DNA from: Plasmodium brasilianum
Taxonomy: Eukaryota; Apicomplexa; Aconoidasida; Haemosporida; Plasmodiidae
DNA length: 64,000 nt
Direction of reading: 5' to 3'
Assembly: GCF_023973825.1 (NCBI RefSeq)
Contig: NC_090123.1
Coordinates: forward strand, 316,001 to 380,000
The translations under genes and the position numbers were made by a program. The notes under the pieces are model-generated. The model saw only the letters and a program-made list of their open reading frames with translations, had not been told where the DNA came from and made no database searches. Positions 1 through 11,017 of the stretch are shown here, piece after piece. Position 1 is the first letter of the stretch. Each line of letters begins with the position of its first letter.

Positions 1-640
1 TTATTTTTTTTTTCGCATTTTTTTTTATTACGTAATATGATGCAAAATAAATTTCAAAAAACAAAAAAAGGAAAAAAGAATAATAAGCGTATGGAATAAA
101 AGACAAGATATTTCTTTTTAGTTAATTTCAAGTGTGCTGAACTTCAAGTGTGCTGAATTTCAAGTTAGCTGAATTTCAAGTTTGCTTAATTTAAATCTGC
201 TTAATTTTAACTTTGCTTAATTTCCTTTTTTTTCTTTTTTTTTTTTTATGAAGAGATAATATTCTTCCTTGAATTTAATTTTAAAAAATATTACGTATTT
301 TTTTCTTTCTTTTACTTCGTTTAATTCTTTTTTTTTTTTTTATCGCTTTGCGTGAGAAAAAGTGTTTTATACGTTCGCAAAACAGCAAAGAGATATTATA
401 ATAAACAAAAAAGAAGCGAATGTTCGTAATATAATACAGCGTAAAATACACCATAGTACATAAATTTATGTGTGTTTAAGTCAATGCGCAGTATTTAATA
501 AGCCATTTATCATACCTCTGAGTTATAATTCTCAGTTATTGTATATTAGTATTACGTAATAATAATACCCCCTTAATATTATTACTCTTTTTTAACATTA
601 TTACTCTCTATTTTATTTTTTATTATTTTTTTTTTCCCGT
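1..640. other. AT-rich intergenic left edge
   Basis: No gene is visible. The stretch is T-runs and A/T-rich DNA, with a short direct repeat near 126-180 built on the phrase TTCAAGT(G/T)TGCTGAA. It is probably the flank of a gene lying outside the window. Confidence 0.6.
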
Positions 641-643
641 CCT

Positions 644-926
644 TTTATATATGCATACATACGTACATACATACATGCATACATACGTACATACATACAT
701 GCATACATACATACATGCATACATACATACATACGTACATACATACATACATACATACGTACATACATACATACATACGTACATACATACATACATACAT
801 ACATACGTACATACATACATACGTACATACATACATACGTACATACATACATACATACATACATACGTACATACATGTATACATATATACATACATATGT
901 ACATACATACATACATACATACATAA
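644..926. repeat. ACAT/ACGT tetranucleotide microsatellite
   Basis: About 280 bases of nearly pure ACAT repeats, with interspersed CGTACAT and TGCATAC variants. It is open in several frames on both strands, giving Tyr/Cys/Val/Met or His/Thr/Tyr strings. These frames are products of the 4-base repeat and not genes. Confidence 0.9.
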
Positions 927-929
927 TAA

Positions 930-1663
930 ACTTACTCTGCGCGGAAATATGTAAAATATCGTTTTCTTTGCTCTTTATTTTATGTGTACTCATTCTCTCA
1001 TGTACACATGCATATGCAGAAGGGATATATCCCAGTTTTGTAATAATTATTATTTTTTTCTTTTTAATATATACAAAATATTTTTTAAAATAGACGCTTT
1101 ACTCGTGTGAACCTTAATGGAAAGACAGATATCGAGAATGTGCACATATGCCTAAAGGTGTGGGGATATGAATGTACATATATGCCAACGGGGATGCGAA
1201 TGTGAATACACACATATATGAGTGTAAATGAAAATATACACATGTATATGAATTCTGTGGGTATTAAATTAGTACACTTCCTTTTACTGTCTGCATAAGC
1301 ACTCATCTACGCAGAGACTTTTTTGTAATTGTAACACGAGAAGTGTTAGTAAGATTTAACTTAACAAACAGTAACAATCTTTATTTTATTTCCCGCTGCA
1401 GTTTAGCACACAACTGAACACTGTAACATTGCTGCACTTTGCTTCAAGTTCTCTTTTTAGCTTTTTTTTCCGTCCAGCGAATCTGTTAAATTCTATTATC
1501 TATGTGGCACACTCTGCATCAAAAGGGAGCATAATATATTACACGTCCTTTTCTTTTTTTTTTTTTTTTTTTTAAGGAGCTATATTTGAAATAGCGTTTG
1601 TACTACTGTTCGGATAGGGGTACCAATACAGTTATATTTCAACGAAAATTTCGATTTAGCAAT
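930..1663. other. Upstream region of MCM3
   Basis: Non-coding DNA before the MCM3 start. It is less AT-rich at 1,090-1,320 and 1,390-1,520 and ends in a T-run at 1,555-1,573. It is the likely promoter and 5' leader of MCM3. I could not identify a specific regulatory site. Short open frames here have no recognisable product. Confidence 0.5.
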
Positions 1664-4600
1664 ATGGAAGAGATGAGCATTGAGAAAATGAGCTCCCCCC
1701 TGGGGAGATCTGTATACAAGACAATGAATTCCGATATGAATTACACGTTGATGGATTCATCATTGAATCACTCATCTATTTTAGAAGGATCGATGAGAAT
1801 TGAAAAAGACAGCAGAGATAAGAGAGTGCAAAAAATGAATGAGAATATTATAAGTGAATACGAATCAGGAAGACAAAGTGTCGTTTTCACTCAGCAAAAA
1901 TATAAACAATTATTAGAAGGGTTCTTATTATTTATACAAACAAATAAATATATAAGTCAAAAAATTACTGAGTTAAGAGGAGAAGCTACTGATGAGTATA
2001 ATAGAATGCAAAATAAAAATATTCCCAATATAATAATACATCAAAGACTTATTTGTAATATTAATAATTTTCAAACAGGAAATGAACAATTCGAATTGTT
2101 AGCGAAATGCTTAATAAAAGAACCATATTTAGCTTTACCAGCTTATCAAGCTGCTATAAAAGAATTATGGAAATCTCAAGATATCAAAATAGAAATAGAT
2201 GCTCCAAAAATTGGAATATGTGGATGGTTAGGTAGACATCATGTAACACCTAGAGGATTACAAAGTTCAATGATAAATAAATTAGTAGCAGTGGAAGGAG
2301 TTGTAAATAAATGCTCAACTGTTCAACCAAAATTAGTTCAATCAGTATATATAGGAGAAGCTGTTCATGATATAAATGCAGATATTAAAAATGATGAAAA
2401 AACTGTTCATTTAAGACCACATTATGATATTACAGATTTTGATAAAACAGCTAAGGATTCTGGTAGACCTCCTGTTACGGACCCAGAAGGGAAAATCATA
2501 CATAGACATGAAATAGGTTTATGTAAATATAAAAATCATCAAAAGTTTATTATACAAGAAACACCAGAAGATGCTCCAACAGGTCAAATGCCAAGATGGG
2601 TTGAAGTAATAGTAGAAGATGATTTATGTGATATTGTCAAATGTGGAGATAGGGTTAGGGTTTGGGGTGTATATAGAGCTAGTTGCGGTCAAGCTAATAG
2701 TTCTAATAGTGGTTTAGGTAGATCTTTTTTAATTGCAAATAATGTATTAGTAAAAAATAAAGAAACATATGATTCTAATTTATCGATATCAGAAGCAGAT
2801 AAGAAAAATTTTCATGCATTTGCTAAAAAGGATAATACTATAGATGTGTTAGGTTATTCGTTTGCTCCATCTATATGTGGTCAAGATATAGTAAAAAAAG
2901 GAATTGTATTAATGTTAGCTGGTGGAACTGAACGTGCATTACCTTCTCATCATATTAGAGGAGATATACATATTATGTTAGTAGGTGATCCTAGTTGCGG
3001 TAAGTCTCAACTCTTACGTTATGTTATGAGTATAATGCCTGGTACTGTATCAGCAACAGGAAGAGGATCTTCAGGTGTTGGTTTAACTGCTGCTATAGTA
3101 ACAGATCAAGATACAGGTGAACGAGTAGTAGAAGGAGGAGCTATGGTTATGGGTGATAGAAGAGTTGTATGTATTGATGAATTTGATAAGATGCAACCAA
3201 CAGATCGAGTAGCCATACATGAAGTTATGGAACAACAAACTGTTACTGTAGCTAAAGCAGGTATTCATACTACCTTAAATGCAAGATGTACAGTACTTGC
3301 TGCTGCTAATCCGTTATATGGATGTTGGAATGATACACTTGATATGGGCCAACAATTGCAATTCGAACCTTCACTTCTATCCCGTTTTGATTTAATATTT
3401 CTAGTAAGAGATAGTGCAACTGAAAAAGATGATGAACGAATTGCTGAATCGGTACTACGAAATGTTACAGAAAAAGCAAAACCTATAATTAACGAGAGTA
3501 GGAATAACCAAAAAAATTTTGTAATTCAAGCAGATAGTTATGATATTAATCCCAAGGCACAGCATATTAGTGTTTTTAATGAAAGAGAAGTAAACAAAAA
3601 TAATGATAACGATCAAGATAATGAAGAATTTGAAACACCCATTTTTGCTAATAGAGATGAAATGATTTATTATGATAAAGAAGGAGTGGAACATGAAATT
3701 TTAACTGTACCATTTTTTAAAAAATATTTACATTATGTTAAAAACATCTTCTATCATGAAAAACAAAGAACAGATGGATGGAAACCATACCCAGAAGTAA
3801 GTGATGAAGCATGCGAAGTCATTGTCGAATTGTATGCAGATCTCAGAGAAAAAGCAGCCAAATATTCGCACAATAAAATTATACAAGGAGTTACACCCAG
3901 AACGTTAGAGGCTATCATACGAATAGCATCAGCTCATGCAAAACTTAAACTAAACAGATATGTTACAAGTGTTGATGTTAACTACGCCAAAAAATTACTC
4001 ATGTATACCTTGTTTGGTGAGGATATTACAGATGATAACGAAGAGGAAGAAGAGGAAGAGGAAGAGGAAGAGGAAGAGGAAGAGGTAGAGGAAGAGGAAG
4101 AGGAAGAAGACGAAGACGAAGAAGACGAAGATGAAGAAGACGAAGATGAAAAAATTAGCAAACTTTTCAAAACCAACAAAAAAAATAAGCAAAAAAGAGC
4201 ATACAGAAAAAGAGCAAGCCAGAAGAATGACGTCACTAGTAAAAAAAAACGAAGAAAAGGGCAAACCTCAAAAAATGATGCAGAAGGTTATATGATAGAT
4301 GATGCAGAACAAAGAGGTGGTACTCCTAAATCTACTCCTTTAGACGTTAAAGAAATTGAAAGATTGATTGTTGAAAATGTAACACTCAACGATCCCGGAG
4401 ATGGCCTGAGGGACGAGGAGCTCTTGGACTTGGTATGCGCCACGTCTTTAAAGGCGAACAGAAAAAAAAAAAAAAAAAAAAAAAAAGTAAAAGTAAAAGT
4501 AAAAGTAAAAGTAAATAGAAGTAAATAAAACTAAACAGAAGCAACATTACATATGCTGCATATACACATGTACTTGTATTTTTTTTCCATTTTCTTATAT

Positions 4601-4753
4601 TTTTTGTAGATAATTCTAGGAAACAAGGATAAAATACCACAGCTAGCTAAGCTCGATATCAGCCAACTACGTAAAATCATAAACTCCTTAAACGAGATGG
4701 ACGGAGCACCAATTTACTACGTAAAGAAAGACAAAATAGTCTACAAATGTTAA
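1664..4753 (+). CDS. MCM3: DNA replication licensing factor MCM3 (2 exons)
   Basis: MCM3 subunit of the MCM2-7 replicative helicase, which is loaded at origins and unwinds DNA in S phase in the nucleus. Exons are 1664..4432 and 4610..4753 (phase 0, GT-AG intron of 177 bases), giving about 970 residues. The ATG at 1664 is chosen because the frame upstream has no earlier ATG. The AAA+ core is intact: Walker A GDPSCGKSQ near residue 440, GRGSSGVGLTA, Walker B VCIDEFDKM near residue 503, and the arginine-finger motif SRFD near residue 572. MCM3 rather than another paralogue is suggested by the Walker A/GRGSSGVG context and the region around LNARC and LAAANP. A Glu/Asp run (about 4,040-4,150) and a basic segment follow the core, as a parasite-specific linker. 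Exon 2 encodes the C-terminal winged-helix end, finishing IVYKC. The intron begins with a 24-A run. If unspliced, translation would run into poly-Lys and stop at 4,528. Confidence 0.93.
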
Positions 4754-5500
4754 AAGGTTTTTAACTGTACTGTACTTTTTCTTCCCTTATATATTATTTA
4801 CTTTTTTTTTTTTTTTTTAAACCACTGAAAAATATTTTTGCTTATTCTACTGCCCTTCCCCTTTTTTTTTTATATTGTCAAAATGTACCATTATTATCAT
4901 CATTACAGTCATCATAATAATCCTTATTATAAACATCGTTGCTGTTATTATATATAATCAATATTATTTTTTTTTTTCTTTTTTTTTTTTTTTTAAATGC
5001 TAATGTGCTTAAAATACTCTTTCCTTTTTTTTAACGTTCCAATGTTGTCATACAATTTTAAATGTACACCGTTATGACTAATTAAAAAGAACACTGTTCT
5101 TGTGGTATTGCGCTTTTCAAATTTCGCTTATAATATCGTGTTTAAGATGATCATTTAAAAAGTTAAGATAAAATTCGTAAGCATATTTAAAAAAAAAACT
5201 ACAATTAAATGGAATAAATAAAATAGAATAAATAAAATGGAATAAATAAAATGGAATAAATAAAATGGAATATATAAAATGGAATAAATAAAATGGAATA
5301 AATAAAATGGAATAAATAAAATGGAATATATAAAATGGAATAAATAAAATGGAATAAATAAAATGGAATAAATAAAATGGAATATATAAAATGGAATAAA
5401 TAAAATGGAATATATAAAATGGAATAAATAAAATAAAAAATAACAAAATAACGTGCAATCTCTTTCTCACATTTGTGCACGTACGCCAAATATGCACACA
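4754..5500. repeat. Convergent intergenic region with 14-bp minisatellite
   Basis: Between the convergent 3' ends of MCM3 and the p24 gene. It contains T-runs (4,801-4,818, 4,968-4,994) and, at about 5,209-5,432, some 16 copies of a 14-base unit GGAATAAATAAAAT with ATATAT variants. The array is open on the minus strand only as a Phe/Tyr/Leu/Ile/Pro repeat and is not treated as coding. Confidence 0.8.
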
Positions 5501-6873
5501 CTACATTAACTTCTGCGCTTTAAAATATTGCTTTAAGTGCATAATAGAATAAATGGTTATTGCCACTAGTATTACAATTTCTATTATGTAGAAATAAAAC
5601 ATCTGATTGTGGACAGCCTGGTTATGCTCATACAAATTGGTTGCCTGTGAGGGGAAAAAAAGGAGGTACAGAAATATGTGAACATATACATGCAGACATT
5701 CATAATCACAAGTGCAAATATACACATAAAAACATACCCACAAGCGCACACACATGTAAATATATACATAAAGATATACCCACACGCACAAATGCAAAAA
5801 CAAACTGAGGGGCCCCAATTCGTACCATCTGCTTTTGGTATGTCTGCTCCAACTTCATAGAACTAAATCTCTTCTTTAAGTTGAGCAAAATATTTAATGT
5901 TTCACTGAGTTCTGATTTTTTAGCTACATTCTGTAAATCTATATCTGATCCTCCAACATCAATTGATAAACTCCATTTTATAGACGTACTCTTAAACCAA
6001 TTCGATGCAGGACAAGAAATACAAATGTAGTATAATCCATTCTTTTTAGTTAAGAACGACACTTTTCCTGAACATGTGCATAATTATGAACAAAAAAAAA
6101 AAAAAATAATAATAAATATACACACATAAACACATACATAAATACACACATAAACACATACATATATGCATACATTTTGTATATGTATATACGACAAAAA
6201 TGACGACAGATGCATCGATATGATAAAAATAAAACAAGTGTTCTGTATTCACATGTTTGTATATGTGCATTCAAGTTTACCTTTGCTCACTTGAGAAGCT
6301 TCATGGGAATTTAAAACTCTCCCCTCCCGGTCTTTAAAGTTAATGAGGCATTTAAGCTCTACAAAAAAAGGACAAAACGTTTTGCGCATATTTTATTTTG
6401 TAATTTTATTGTTATTTCAAATTTCTGTAGGTTATTATCTCATCATTTTATCATTTGTTATCTTATCATTTTTTATTCTGCCGTTTTATTATTATTATTA
6501 TTATTTTTTTTTTTTTTTTTTTTTTTTGCTAATTTTAAATTCCTGTTATGCTTATTTTTCCGCAAATATAAAAACGCACTCACAAAGACGCATGTTCATC
6601 TCTTCCTTTGCGGACTACTTGCTTAAATATTGCAGAGATTTAATTTATTTTCAGCTCTTTTGTACAACTTCTTTACATTTTCTTATTTATTTTAATATTC
6701 TTGCCTTTCAATCCGTAATTGTCATAGGTAGCTGTTATAACAACATTACTTACTACGCTTTCGACAAAGCACTTTTCTACACCCTCTTTTACAAAAAAAT
6801 ATGCAGCTTGAACAGGGAAACAAATAAAAAGTAGTAGGAACAATACAAAAATGCTGCCTTTTACCCCTTTCAT
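5501..6873 (-). CDS. p24/emp24-gp25L family cargo receptor (4 exons)
   Basis: Type I membrane protein of the p24 family, which acts in COPI/COPII vesicle cargo selection between ER and Golgi. Exons on the minus strand are 6873..6705, 6358..6281, 6067..5826 and 5644..5501, total 633 bases, 210 residues, with all phases matching. Residues 1-22 are a signal peptide (MKGVKGSIFVLFLLLF...). A GOLD domain follows with the usual two cysteines, EKCF and ICISCP. A coiled-coil segment ends KLEQTYQKQM, then ATNLYEHN, a transmembrane helix and a short cytosolic tail ending YFKAQKLM. Length and order match the family. The first intron appears to use a GC donor (AAAG|GCAAG): this is the only donor giving the right phase, and it restores the GOLD spacing. 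The start at 6873 is chosen because it opens directly onto the signal peptide; an ATG ten codons upstream is possible. Confidence 0.85.
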
Positions 6874-8718
6874 TATGTACAGAAAATTTGCATAATATAG
6901 CACATAATCGTTATTTTATTATATTAAACTGTATTACACTTTATTTTATTATATTATACTATAGTGTATTATACTATACTATAGTGTATTATACTATACT
7001 ATAGTGTATTATACTATACTATAGTGTATTATATTGTATTATATTTTATTATATTTATTTATTATATTTTTTATTTTTATTTTTTTGCTCATAAACTAAA
7101 CAGATACTTCACAATGTTTACTCAATTATTCAGTGGGATAATCTATCAGCATTACGACAGACTCTTTTGTTCGGGTTACAAACTTGTGCGCACTCGCAAC
7201 AAAAAAAAAATAGCAAAATAGCAAAACAACAAAATAGTAAGATAATAAAATAAAAACTTTAAAAAATTAAAGATATTGATATACAATAAAACAAAATAAA
7301 GGTAAACAAATTGAACTAATATTCAATATGCCTTAACGGATCACTTAGTGCCCCTACGTCGGCCTAGGTAACCGATATTTGCCTTACCAATTCACTTATA
7401 TTTACAATAATATAAATAATTTCTTAAATGTATCAATCCAATCGCGTTCAAATTTTTTTTGTGTATAGCTCGTTGTTCTTTTACTATGAAAAGGGTAAAG
7501 GTACCTTTCCTGTGCAGCTACAAATTCGTGTGCATCGTATTACATACATACAGAAGTATACACATATATACGTATAAACATATATGTACGCAAAACATAT
7601 ACATATATATACTCTTATATGCACAAACTTGGGAAAGTAGCAAAAAACAAAATGTACTTTGCTTATGATGCCACATGAGTGAGTATTATTGATTACTCTA
7701 TTTTGCCGTTTACTCATCAGATAAGTAATTTTTTTTTTTTTTTTTCTAAAAAAAAAATGAAATGAAATGAAATTAATTTGTTCTCTGCATAAATTTTACG
7801 TTAGCTAAAAAAGAATAAAAAAAAAAAAAAAAAAAAAAATAATGTAACAAAACTAAATGAAAAAGAAAATATACGTATTCCAAATTTGGTAAATGTAAAA
7901 ATAAAATAAGAGGCAAAGTCGCTATAATAAAAACAAAAAAACTCAAATTTGAAAGAAAATATACCCAAATGGTACACACAAAAAAAATATATATTCATAT
8001 GTATATGTATATGTATATATATGTACATATATATATTACACGATTTTGTTATGCTTTAAAGTTCTATTTCAATACTTTTTAACTCGTCATTCTTAAACAC
8101 TTGTCATCCATTAATGCGCATGTTTAATTACATGTAAACATATTCATAATTTTTTTTTTTTTTATTTATATTTTTTTAAGTGTTGATTCAAAATTTTGTG
8201 TCATTTAAAAGTGAAATAGGAGACCAAGCAAAACGAAAACAACAAAAAGGCGAATAAATGAAAGATCAAAAATAGGGGATGGGCAGAGAGCCCAAGCAGA
8301 TCTCTTATACATACGTGCACGCGTGCATAAGTACACACATACACATTCATAAATAAAAAAATACATATAATATATAAACGTGTGCTCGTTTATACACGTT
8401 TATGTACACACTGTTTGTCCTATTTATTAGAAGCTTCACACAGCAGCAGGGATCTCTGCGCCCTCTTTCAAAATGAACCCATAACGAATTAAATATTATG
8501 CACCCTGCTTCCAATCCCGATATTTATATCATTTTGTTTCATTATTCTTCTCTACATTTTCCATTCCCTCTTTACCGTCCATCGAACAATTTAAGCGCAC
8601 CGAGGGGAGAAAAAAAAAAAAAATAAAAATAAAAACAAGTACCCCGACCTATAAAATAGATTTGCTCCCATTTATTAACAGATCATTTTTGTTGGTGACA
8701 GGATCATAAAAAGAAACT

Positions 8719-8749
<31 letters not shown>
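6874..8749. other. Intergenic region between divergent genes
   Basis: Divergent promoter region of the p24 gene (-) and the 256-residue gene (+). It holds a 20-base repeat TATTATACTATACTATAGTG in about four copies (6,945-7,030), a GC-rich patch at 7,331-7,390, TACATA microsatellites (7,545-7,620 and 7,990-8,035) and several T/A runs. No gene is supported, although 7,100-7,200 and 8,440-8,600 are noticeably less AT-rich. Confidence 0.55.
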
Positions 8750-8751
<2 letters not shown>

Positions 8752-9520
8752 GAATTTTAAAAATTACTGCCCATTCAACTACCCCGAAAGTCGGAACATT
8801 AACGCACTTGATGATCTTTTAAGTTCTAAAGAAAGCTTAATAAATTTCAAAAATTTTATTTTAAAAAATTTAAATGTAGATAGTATAGATTATGATTTAA
8901 AAAAGATTGAAAATAAAAAGAATTTGCTAAAAAATGAGGAGTTTAGAATAAAGAAATGGTATCTGAACTTTCAACCACTAACTAATATATCTATAGAGCA
9001 ATATTGGAAATATGAGAAAGTTACAATTAAAGATATTCTGAGCTCAAATATTAATATTTCAAGTGATAATAATGTGGAGCTAAAAAAGAATAAAAAATAC
9101 CTCAAGCACATTTGTAAATGTATATTAAAAGGAAACCCACATGAATCGTTATTAAAAAATTGTTTTAAATACTCCGCATACCATTCGAACAATTTAGATA
9201 AGCATTCCAGAAATAATTTTACTAATAATATTAATTCTTCCTTATTAAGTTTAAACTCTAGAGCAATTAAAAATACACAGAATTTGATAAACTGGAAATT
9301 GAAATATTCCCATAATTTTTCCAATTTTCAAAAAGCGCGTCCTGACCAACTTGAAAACAGTTCATCCACTTTTCATTCTACCGATGCAGGTAATAATAAA
9401 AAAAGGAGTATCGATCAAAGGGTAGATCATAATAAAGGAAATAACAATGGTATTGCATCAAATACTTATAAAATTGCTATAAAGGATAAAAATAGTAAAA
9501 GAAAAAAAAGGAAGGGTTAA
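8750..9520 (+). CDS. Conserved-looking protein of unknown function, 256 residues
   Basis: Single-exon gene of 256 residues; I do not recognise the family. It begins MNFKNYCPFNYPES immediately after a 26-A run. The first half is mixed helical sequence with KKWYLNFQPLTN and ISIEQYWKYEKVTIKD. The second half is Asn/Ser/Lys-rich and ends in a basic tail (KRKKRKG) that could serve nuclear or nucleolar localisation. No signal peptide or membrane segment is seen. An upstream ATG at 8,719 opens a MLKKKK frame that is one base out of register with this start; a single-base change in A-run length would join them. The product could be a nuclear protein, but that is inference from the tail only. Confidence 0.75.
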
Positions 9521-11017
9521 CATTTCTACGACACACTCAGGAGAAGTGCACTCGGAATTCGAACCTTCTATTTTTTTCCTTTTTTTTCATCTTCTTTTTT
9601 TTCTTTTTTTTTTTTGTACACATGATGGTTACTCCAATTCTGGACTGCTCAAATATTTGTGAATAGTTAAGCAAGTATAATATTACTCTTCTTTTGTTTC
9701 GTTCTGTTTTTATTACTTCATTTTATTTTATTTTTATTTTTTTTTTTTTTGCGATATGCAGTATATATGTAATTCACCTGTGTAGGCATACGCATATATA
9801 AGCTAATATATTAATACTTGTGTTTACACAACTGTGTATGTTTTCAAATTAAGGAAAACAGCTCCTTTACATTAAAACTATAAAAGTTTACATTCAAATT
9901 ATAAAGGTTCACATTCATTATTATGACTGCTACATTTTTGATATTTGCAATTAATAAAGTGCAATGGTAAAAAAATGAGGAAAACGCTACAAAAGTAAAA
10001 ATATTTAATTTTTTTTTTCTCCACTGCTTTATCGCTAAAACTTGAAAACAAAATTTGTTCATTAATAAATTAGCTCGTTCGTATTTGGCTTAGTCAAAGG
10101 AGTAAAACCGGAAAGCATTAATCTTTTTTTCTTTTCTTCAAATGCAGTTGTATGTGTACATTCGACTCACGCATAAGCGCAACACGCTATCTTTGTGTAT
10201 ATAACTCTATACTTTTATCTGCATGAACTTGCATGACCATACATTAAAATGTATTAAAGTGTATATATATACATGTATGTATATAATTTGCATATTTTTT
10301 TGCGAACAGGAATACACTAGTATGACTTTGCTTTAAATATGTATACCGTGTTTACCATAGTGGTTTATTTAATTCCTTATATTTAGTATATGTTACATGT
10401 AAATTTAAAATACGATAAAATATTATGCTTTTTATTTTTCCCTTTTTTCTTCCTCAAAAATTTAACTCACACAAATTTAAAAGTTTTTGTTATATAGTGC
10501 ATATGTGTATATATACCTCTTTATGTAACAATTCTTATAATTCAAAAGTGAAAAAAAAAAGCAAGGAAAAAAAAAAAAAAAAAAAAAAAATTTTAACGCA
10601 ATACTTGAAAAACGTTCATTTTGAACAAGTTCATAGAGCCAGATCAAAACGAACATTAAATAACAAAGCTCACAAAGGGAAATAAATAAAAAAAAAAAAA
10701 TAATATAACAAACATAAACTCCCTACGTCAATTATGTTACTGTTCAACTTTTTGCGCCTTTTCTTTTCTTCAAAAAAGAAAAAAGAGTAAAACCGGGAAA
10801 TAAAATAAGGTAGTAAATAGGAAAGATAGAGTAACCAATTGAAAAAAAAAAAAAAAAAAAGTTATATACCTAGTTAAAAGGAAAGAGGGATAAACCATTT
10901 TAAACGAAAAAGTGGACATAAAATATCCAAGTGGCCAAGGGACAAAACGAGTAAGCTATCAAATAAAAGTGAATAAGCGAAGCTGAACCAGCCAAGCAAA
11001 GCAAATAAAAGTGTATC
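9521..11017. other. Intergenic region
   Basis: Mostly T/A runs and AT-rich DNA. At 10,425-10,685 an 86-codon plus-strand frame is open. Its last 30 codons, after a long A-run, look mildly coding (ends RTLNNKAHKGK), but there is no clear start, splice partner or homology, so it is not called. 10,700-11,017 is the probable 5' leader of the next gene. Confidence 0.5.

Noticed and set aside
613..993. Long overlapping open frames on both strands in the ACAT repeat
   Set aside because: A 4-base repeat lacking stop codons is open in many frames; the products are pure Tyr/Val/Cys/Met or His/Thr/Tyr strings.
4433..4528. Read-through poly-Lys C-terminus of MCM3
   Set aside because: The A-run lies after a consensus donor, and the spliced exon 2 supplies a proper MCM3 C-terminus.
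5117..5501. Phe/Tyr/Ile/Pro repeat frames on the minus strand
   Set aside because: They arise from the 14-base minisatellite, which is open in all phases; no conserved sequence.
10425..10685. 86-codon plus-strand frame with a basic end
   Set aside because: A-run in the middle, no homology, no splice support; the last 30 codons are only weakly protein-like.
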